Positions 26,953-33,433 of a stretch of 33,433 nucleotides of DNA are shown here, piece by piece. Made by a program: the position numbers and the translations under genes. Positions within the stretch are counted from its first letter, which is position 1. Every line of letters starts with the position of its first letter. Source of the DNA: Nanobdellota archaeon (GTDB taxonomy: Archaea; Nanobdellota; Nanobdellia; Parvarchaeales; Parvarchaeaceae); NCBI GenBank assembly GCA_021798355.1, contig JAJZMG010000043.1, positions 1 through 33,433 of the forward strand. Direction: 5' to 3'. The notes beneath the pieces were generated by a model. That model was not told the DNA's origin, did not search any database, and saw nothing but the letters and a program-made list of their open reading frames with translations.

Positions 26953-29900
26953 ATGGCTGAAGATGATGAACTTAGAAGAATAGAGCAAGAAGCTTCCAAA
27001 GATGAAAAAAAGGTAGAGCAAGAGATAAAAAAGGAAGAAATCCAAATTAAAAAGGAGGAAGCAGAGCTCAAAAAAGAAGAGGAAAAATTAACACTTTTAA
27101 AAGAGGAATCTGAAAAGATAGAGCATGTAAAAGAGGATGTTTCGAGGAAAAAAGTGAGCGAAGTAGAAATAGAATTGAACCTGGCAGGTTTGAAAAGTTT
27201 CGGTGAAGCCGCTTATAACATTCTTATAAAAAAGAGAGTGCTTTTCTATTTACTTCTTATACTTGCGGTTACTGTAGGCGTTGGCAATTTCATACCTGGT
27301 GGATGGTTTATACATACGGCCAGTGTTCCTGCCCTACTAAATCCATTACAGGCTAATTCCCCACTAATAGGAAATAATTATCTTAACATGGGCGGTTCGC
27401 TTTCTGGTTTAGACCCCTATACCTTTTATATACAAATGCAGAATGTACTCAAAACAGGGAATGTCCCTGCAGTAAATCATCTAGAGTACCTGCCGATAGG
27501 TTTACCGTCTAGGACGGATGAGCTTATGGTATCCTTCTTTGGGGCATATTCCGCAAGGCTTATAGACCCAATAGTAAAAGGCGCGGTTCCTATGACCTCT
27601 TTTATGTTTTTACCTGCATTCTTTGCAGTCTTTTCATCTTTGCTTCTTTTCCTTATAGCTTTGGAATTGTTTGGTGACTATTGGGTAGCAAGCATAAGCG
27701 CATTTATCTTACCTGCTTTTCTTACTTTTCTAAGCCGTTCCACCGCGGGGTTTTCTCAGAAAACTTCTCTTGGATTTATGTTCATTCTTTTGGTGATTTT
27801 CTTCCTTTCAAAGTCCCTTAAATCAAAAAGAACCAGGAGTAAAATGGTTTATGGGCTGGCTACAGGAATAGCTACCGGTTTGGCAGCAGCCGCAAGCGGT
27901 TATAGTAACTATCCCATCCTTTTAATTCCAATTATATACACATTAATCATTTTGCTTGGATATGCTAAAAAAGGAGATTTGTTTGCTTATATTCTGTTTG
28001 CGATATGGGTGCCTATAAAAGTCAGCTTCGTAACCTTTACATTCTCAGACGTTATACACAATGCCCTTTATTACCCTATGTTGTTCGCTTATGTTCTAGT
28101 CCTATTCAAATTAATAATCTATGATCGTTACAAACATAAACTAAAAATACCTCTTATAAATAACGGATTTTCAATCGCAATATACAGTATACTACTCTCC
28201 CTTGCTTTAGTTGCTATTACAGGTTTGAATACATTAAAACATGCCTTTTCAAGAGTCTCATCTGAATTTATTCACCCATTGGGTGTCGGTATCGTAAATC
28301 CAGTAAGTCAGACCATCGCAGAGTATGCTCCGCTTAACTTAATCCAGAGGGTACAGGATTTTAATTTTATTATAGGTTCCTTCGGAATAAATTTTCTTTT
28401 ATTCTGCGCAGGTGCTGTATTCCTGCTGTACATTGTACTAAAGCGATTTAAACACTGGTATATCCCTTTCCTGTTGAGTGTGCCTTTCCTTCTTATGATT
28501 AATGGAGGTACGTTTAGTTATAATGCTACTTCCTACTCATTTTTGTTTATATTCATAGCTTTAGATTTTATACCTTTAGGTTATCTATTTTTGCATAAGA
28601 ATGAAATAAAATCCAATCGTGCACTAAGTGCGGTTGTATTTCTTACATTACTGTCATTGATAATGTTAATAGTTGTGTGGACTATGAATTCTTCGTCAAA
28701 CAATTACAAATATGGCGCAGTGGCGCTTGTAGTCATACTTATATTAGAATTTGCTTTTGACAAGCAGGAAGATGTAAATCTTATCTCCCTGCTCGCAATA
28801 ATACCTTTTTTCTTTTTCGTAGCTACTGTTATACTTTCAAATGTTGAAAGTAGGCTATTAGAACCAACGGAATTGGCGGCAGCGATAATAATACCCTTTG
28901 CAATAGTCTATTTCTTCAGAGGGTCAATAGATCTAACTAATAAAGTATTAAGGAATTCTCCAAAAAGTATGATCATCGTCTCTGTCGTCATCATAATAAT
29001 AGCCGTTGCTTTTGTAACTGCCGACCTTCACTCCAGCCTTTCTTTATCGTATCAGACTGCAAAGTCAAGCGGAAGCGGACTTTTACTTTGGGGCCCAACC
29101 ATGCAGTGGATAAGTCAGAATACTCCTACTAATACTTCTATAATATCCTGGTGGGATTACGGTTACTGGGAAGAAGCAATAGCCAATAGAACGACTGTAG
29201 CGGACGGTAGTAATGCTTATAATTATCAGACTATGATAGCAAAGTACTTCTTTGAAGCCACCTCTCCTTATGTTTATTCAACTTACCTTCACTTTGTACA
29301 CCAGCCTACTTATGCGGTGATAAGTGGCAGCGAGGTAGAAAAATTCTCGGCCATTTCAACTATTGCATTGAAACCTACTTCATTTACACCAATGACGGAA
29401 ACGAATGTAACTTTAAACAGTCAAAATATCGGAAATAAAAGTTACAAATACTTACTTGAATTTGGGAATGTAAATGGGCAAATAGCACCGTTATACTCAA
29501 ATAGTACTATACCAGGTCTGCCAGGAAATGCAAACAATGATCTTCTTGTAGAGACAATTATACCTCTTAATGCAAGCAATAGCGGAGTGATAACAAGTAT
29601 TGGCAACCCTTACGGTATTATCTACAACGAGCTTACTGCTCAATTTTCATCACCATTGCCATTGGATTACAACTGTGCGTATAGTGTAGGTTGTAATGAA
29701 GTTACAAATAAAGGCATACCTGGAGGTATAATGCTTTTGAATGCTACAAATTCAGTTAATCTCCATATAGGAGGTTTTCAGCAGGCCCCCGGAGGTTATG
29801 AAGTATTACCTATCAACATGTCACAATTTGGAAACGGACCGGCTTTATTGTATATGCCAAATGAAACCTTAGGTACGCTGTTTGATAAGCTTTATTTGCT

Positions 29901-30153
29901 CAACGAAAGTGTACCTGGCTTTAAGCTTATTTACAGCGATAATCTGCCGGTAGATTCATTATTAAGTATAGAGAATCAAGTTATTACTAATGTGAACGTT
30001 TACCAGATAAATTATACCGAACTAGATAAATATATGCTTACTGGAGAATGCTCAGTTTCGCCATCCGCACAGAATTATTGTGATAATCTCAGTTACCTGC
30101 CAGCGGTGTTTACCAACTACAGTAAACTTATAAATAATCTATCCATTAATTAG
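26953..30153 (+). CDS. aglB: STT3/AglB oligosaccharyltransferase with N-terminal charged coiled coil
   Basis: 1066 aa; TM N-terminal half with GLDPYTFYIQ, then SWWDYGYWEEAIANRTTVADGSNAYN (WWDYG catalytic motif). Confidence 0.95.
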   Translation: MAEDDELRRIEQEASKDEKKVEQEIKKEEIQIKKEEAELKKEEEKLTLLKEESEKIEHVKEDVSRKKVSEVEIELNLAGLKSFGEAAYNILIKKRVLFYLLLILAVTVGVGNFIPGGWFIHTASVPALLNPLQANSPLIGNNYLNMGGSLSGLDPYTFYIQMQNVLKTGNVPAVNHLEYLPIGLPSRTDELMVSFFGAYSARLIDPIVKGAVPMTSFMFLPAFFAVFSSLLLFLIALELFGDYWVASISAFILPAFLTFLSRSTAGFSQKTSLGFMFILLVIFFLSKSLKSKRTRSKMVYGLATGIATGLAAAASGYSNYPILLIPIIYTLIILLGYAKKGDLFAYILFAIWVPIKVSFVTFTFSDVIHNALYYPMLFAYVLVLFKLIIYDRYKHKLKIPLINNGFSIAIYSILLSLALVAITGLNTLKHAFSRVSSEFIHPLGVGIVNPVSQTIAEYAPLNLIQRVQDFNFIIGSFGINFLLFCAGAVFLLYIVLKRFKHWYIPFLLSVPFLLMINGGTFSYNATSYSFLFIFIALDFIPLGYLFLHKNEIKSNRALSAVVFLTLLSLIMLIVVWTMNSSSNNYKYGAVALVVILILEFAFDKQEDVNLISLLAIIPFFFFVATVILSNVESRLLEPTELAAAIIIPFAIVYFFRGSIDLTNKVLRNSPKSMIIVSVVIIIIAVAFVTADLHSSLSLSYQTAKSSGSGLLLWGPTMQWISQNTPTNTSIISWWDYGYWEEAIANRTTVADGSNAYNYQTMIAKYFFEATSPYVYSTYLHFVHQPTYAVISGSEVEKFSAISTIALKPTSFTPMTETNVTLNSQNIGNKSYKYLLEFGNVNGQIAPLYSNSTIPGLPGNANNDLLVETIIPLNASNSGVITSIGNPYGIIYNELTAQFSSPLPLDYNCAYSVGCNEVTNKGIPGGIMLLNATNSVNLHIGGFQQAPGGYEVLPINMSQFGNGPALLYMPNETLGTLFDKLYLLNESVPGFKLIYSDNLPVDSLLSIENQVITNVNVYQINYTELDKYMLTGECSVSPSAQNYCDNLSYLPAVFTNYSKLINNLSIN

Positions 30154-30155
30154 TC

Positions 30156-30710
30156 ATGAAAGTTATAGTTTCAGGACTGACTGCATCAGGTAAATCAAGT
30201 GTTGCTACGAGCCTTGCACTTAATTTTGGAGTTGAATACTTCTCCGCGAGTTCTAAACTCAAGACTCTTCTACCTAAAAAAGATTTTATGGTTTGGGAAT
30301 CAAAAAAAGGCATAGAAGCAGTAAAATTTAGGTTGAACAATCCAAAGTATGACAAAAAACTTGATTCTTTTATTCTTTCTTACTTTAAGACCAAAAAGGA
30401 TATAATTCTCGATAGTTGGGTAGCTCCCTGGAAGATAAATGACAAAGAGACGATAAAAATATACATAAAAGCAGACGAAGCCGCGAGGGCTAAAAGAGTA
30501 AGCATGCGTGACAAAATAAGTCAGACCGACGCATTAAAATTTATGAGAGAAAAAGACAGGCTTACGAAAAATATCTACAAAAAAATATATGGAATAGAGA
30601 TAGACAAAGATTTTTTGCCTTTTAATCTGCTTATTGACTCATCAAATCTAGAACTAAGCGACGTTATACAACTTTGCTCAGATTTTATAATGAACCAAAA
30701 AAATAAGTAA
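30156..30710 (+). CDS. cmk: Cytidylate kinase (archaeal CMP kinase)
   Basis: 184 aa; VIVSGLTASGKSSVATSLALNFGVEYFSA, IILDSWVAPW, IYIKADEAARAKRVSMRDKIS, YGIEIDKDFLPFNLLIDSSNL. Confidence 0.85.
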   Translation: MKVIVSGLTASGKSSVATSLALNFGVEYFSASSKLKTLLPKKDFMVWESKKGIEAVKFRLNNPKYDKKLDSFILSYFKTKKDIILDSWVAPWKINDKETIKIYIKADEAARAKRVSMRDKISQTDALKFMREKDRLTKNIYKKIYGIEIDKDFLPFNLLIDSSNLELSDVIQLCSDFIMNQKNK

Positions 30711-30820
30711 GCTAGTTCTAGATAGCACTGCTTGTTTTCAAAATTTTTTGCCTTTATTCCTTTATTTCGTATTGAGTAAAAAAAGTAAAGCTTTAATCTT
30801 TGAATTTATGATTAAATGAA

Positions 30821-31831
30821 ATGAAACTGCCTTTGGAGAGTTTAAAGCATGAAATTTCTTCCTTAAGAGAGGAGGAAACTGATAGCAGATACGGTAAAGC
30901 TCCAGAGGAGAGAAGCATAAAGGAGAGGATAAACTACGGTTTTATACTTCTGGATAAACCAGCAGGTATAAGGTCTAAAACCGCAGCCTACATAGCAAAG
31001 AATATTATGGCAACTTTAGGCGCCAAGAAGATGGGTTACTCAGGGACTTTAGAACATTGAAGAAATCCCAATGTAACAGGTCTTTTGCCCCTAGCCATAA
31101 ACAACGCTACGAAGGTTCTTCCCGCGCTTCTTTTTGGAGGAAAGGAATACGTTGCTCTAATGCATCTGCACAGCGAAGTTGATGAGCAATTACTTAGAGG
31201 TACGTTTAACAAGTTTATAGGAAAAATAATGCAGCTTCCTCCTGTTAGATCACATGTTAAAAGACAGTATAGACAGAGAGAGATCTACTATTCTGATATA
31301 TTGGAAATAAATGGGAAAGATGTCCTTTTTAAAGTCGGTGTAGAATCCGGAACTTACATAAGAAAACTTATTCATGATATGGGGGAGGACCTAAAAACAG
31401 GTGCGCACATGACAGAGTTAAGAAGAACAAAGGTTTCTACTTTATCAGAGAAAGATAATTTAGCTACATTACAAGATTTAGAGGATTCGGTATACTTTTA
31501 TGAAAAAGAAAATGATGATAGGCTGCTAAACAAATATCTAGGTAGTATAGAGTCAGCAATAGACTTTTTGCCAAAGGTGTTTATCTCTGATACTGCAGTT
31601 GATCCAGTCTGTCATGGCTCTCCACTTGCAGTTCCAGGCATAGTTAAGCTTACGGGGTTTGACAAAGATGAAATGATAGGGATAATGACATTGAAAGGCG
31701 AACTGATAGCACTTGGCAAGTCTGTACTCTCCGCAGATGAAATAAAGACATCTAATAGAGGGGTAGCGATTAAAACAGACAGTGTAGTTATGGGTATAGG
31801 GACTTACCCTACATACAAAAAAATTAATTAA
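30821..31831 (+). CDS. cbf5: Cbf5/TruB-family tRNA/rRNA pseudouridine synthase with C-terminal PUA domain; proposed join(30821..31052,31065..31831)
   Basis: FILLDKPAGIRSKTAAYIAKNIMATLGAKKMGYSGTL[...]PNVTGLLPLAINNATKVLPALLFGGKEYVAL...QLPPVRSHVKRQYRQREIYY...GVESGTYIRKLIHDMGEDLKTGAHMTELRRTKV...PUA; the two ORFs are in one frame, separated only by the TGA at 31058-31060 and codons RNPNVTG. Confidence 0.9.
31053..31064 (+). other. Putative 12-nt archaeal (tRNA-endonuclease-type) intron in cbf5
   Basis: aacattgaagaa; removal restores TTA GAT CCC (L-D-P). Flanked by GGGA(31043-46)/TCCC(31066-69), CTTT(31047-50)/GAAG(31059-62), bulges AGA(31051-53) and AAA(31063-65). Confidence 0.7.
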
Positions 31832-31836
31832 TACAA

Positions 31837-31910
31837 GGGGCGGTGGTCTAGCTTGGTAAGACTCTAGTTTCGGGTGCTAGAAATCCCGGGTTCAAATCCC
31901 GGCCACCCCA
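31837..31910 (+). tRNA. tRNA-Pro (anticodon CGG), with a C5-A68 acceptor mismatch
   Basis: GGGGCGG...CCACCCC acceptor (one mismatch); D stem GTCT/AGAC; anticodon arm CTAGT-TTCGGGT-GCTAG; T-arm CCGGGTTCAAATCCCGG. Confidence 0.94.
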
Positions 31911-32111
31911 AGCCTTTAAGGGGGTACAATATAAGGCTTCCTTCTTTTCATTAATTAAGCTATATTATACATAAAGCAATGTCAACGCCATAGAATGCTA
32001 TCTAATTGTCTGCTTGGATCGACTGTATCGGACAATAATCCCCTATTAACCATTGAGCCAAATCCGAGTACTTATCTATCTATAGTTAATATTAGCAGTT
32101 GAATTATTTAC

Positions 32112-33433
32112 TTAATCCAATTTTAGGATGTATCCCTTTACGTTTTTTCCAGCTTCTAGGTAACCTCTTGTGTCAAGTTCCATCCTCATCGTTCCTTTTT
32201 TAAGCCCAAGTTTTCCAAGGTAATCAATGAATTTCTCGGGAGTTTCATTTAATCCAGATTTACTAAATATTATCTGCTTTGCACCCTTCTCTTTTGCTCT
32301 AGATATCAAATCCTTGTATATTGCATCGAATACCTGCGGTTTTCTTACAATTCTATGCCCTTCAACGGAATCTACAAGGAATTTGTCCCCTTCCATATAA
32401 CATATGGCGCTACCAACCGGTTGGTTGCCTATATCATATCTAGTAAGTATGAATCCTTTACTTTCGGAGTAATAGTCATTACAGTAGTTATATATCCCGT
32501 TTCGATGACCGTTGGGAAGGTAAACACATGCCATCTGTACATTGCTGTTGTAATCCAGTGGGTTGTTGCTCTCGACTGCGCGAAGTAGTCTTCCATTGGA
32601 ATTTCTATTAAGATTGTTTATATCCCTGTAATTTTTGTAAGAAAGTACGTCAGTTATGCTTTCATCATTAGTGTTCATGAGAAGCGATATGGCTTTGTCT
32701 ACCTCGCCCTTGTTTATATGCGAAGCTATCTCCTTTATCAGGTATTTGTAATGGGAATTGAACGAATTTCTCGCCCTTCTAATGGTTTTATCACCGACTA
32801 TAGAAGAGATATTATCAAGCGCTTCCTTGTCCTTATTTTTATCCCTTGAGCCAGTCACGGAGATAAGTAAAAAGTATGGAAGTTTCTCCTTATCCATATA
32901 AATCGGCTTACTTCCTTCTATAGAGATACTATATTCCTTAATGTTACGTTCCACGGACCTATTGACAAGTTTAGCCAAGCCTTTTATATCCCGTTTTTCT
33001 ACCGAAAATAGCATAAATATGTTATCTAGGCTTAATTTCTTATTTATACCATAAGTTCTGGATATATAATCAGAGGCAATGTTTCCGTAAGTGCTTATAT
33101 TATTCTTGGTTGGCGGCGGCAGTTCTCCATCGGATCTAAAGTAAATATTAATTACGGTTAAATCATCCTTATTTATTATAAGTTTTTCCAATCCTTTTTC
33201 TTTTATTATCGCTAAGTCTTTACTATCCAATTTATCTAGCGCCCCGCTCCCTATCTTTCCTACAATGTCATATGCTATTCGCACGATATCTTTGTTTTTG
33301 CTGTCGAATGCAATTTCTCCAAGCTTCTGAGCGATATTGCATGCGGCTTCACCATCATACTTTCCAATCGTTCTTGCTGCTTCCAATACGGTGTCTTTAT
33401 CTCTTGTGTATACTGCGGTTTCTCCGAGTCCAT
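32112..33433 (-). CDS. HEAT-like repeat protein with C-terminal GNAT-like domain; 5' end outside window
   Basis: Frame stays open to window end (upstream codons GLGETAVYTRDKDTVLEAARTIGKYDGEAACNIAQKLGEIA = HEAT-like). C-terminus GNQPVGSAICYMEGDKFLVDSVEGHRIVRKPQVFDAIYKDLISRAKEKGAKQIIFSKSG resembles a GNAT acetyltransferase. Confidence 0.6.
   Translation of the reverse strand, partial: GLGETAVYTRDKDTVLEAARTIGKYDGEAACNIAQKLGEIAFDSKNKDIVRIAYDIVGKIGSGALDKLDSKDLAIIKEKGLEKLIINKDDLTVINIYFRSDGELPPPTKNNISTYGNIASDYISRTYGINKKLSLDNIFMLFSVEKRDIKGLAKLVNRSVERNIKEYSISIEGSKPIYMDKEKLPYFLLISVTGSRDKNKDKEALDNISSIVGDKTIRRARNSFNSHYKYLIKEIASHINKGEVDKAISLLMNTNDESITDVLSYKNYRDINNLNRNSNGRLLRAVESNNPLDYNSNVQMACVYLPNGHRNGIYNYCNDYYSESKGFILTRYDIGNQPVGSAICYMEGDKFLVDSVEGHRIVRKPQVFDAIYKDLISRAKEKGAKQIIFSKSGLNETPEKFIDYLGKLGLKKGTMRMELDTRGYLEAGKNVKGYILKLD

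Noticed and set aside
31058-31060. In-frame TGA in cbf5 as selenocysteine or ordinary readthrough
   Set aside because: Readthrough would leave four extra residues in the catalytic loop and no Asp in the motif; no SECIS-like hairpin noticed. Exact 12-nt excision restores the motif, so splicing is the better model.
1-33433. CRISPR array, rRNA operon, or tandem repeat array
   Set aside because: No regularly spaced repeats or rRNA-like sequence noticed when reading the window.

Overview
The window is a compact, AT-rich archaeal chromosome segment. The gene set (Cbf5, TFE, PCNA, aEF1B, Rpp30, eL40, aMBF1, archaeal SepF, Pth2, cupin-type PGI, AglB/STT3) is archaeal. My guess from gene style and compactness is an ultrasmall DPANN/ARMAN-like archaeon; that lineage call is inference only. 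It carries about 35 protein genes and four tRNA genes: Leu(UAG), Gly(GCC), Val(GAC) and Pro(CGG). The standout feature is in the Cbf5/TruB-family pseudouridine synthase gene (30821-31831). Its reading frame is broken by an in-frame TGA inside a 12-nt insertion, exactly at the catalytic motif (GTL-EH*RN-PNVTG). Removing 31053-31064 restores the canonical GTLDPNVTG. The flanking bases fold into a bulge-helix-loop (GGGA/UCCC outer helix, CUUU/GAAG central helix, 3-nt bulges AG^A and AA^A). The archaeal tRNA-splicing-endonuclease cut rule then gives exactly that excision, so I propose an ultra-short 12-nt archaeal mRNA intron. Secondary points: a tRNA-Pro with a C5-A68 acceptor mismatch just downstream of cbf5; an apparently foreign insert after tRNA-Val with a stop-interrupted membrane gene and an IS200/IS605 right-end/omegaRNA-like GAAA hairpin; a tandem metallophosphoesterase whose N-terminal copy looks catalytically dead; a Nudix-like protein with a degenerate Nudix box; and a HEAT-GNAT-like protein at the window edge.
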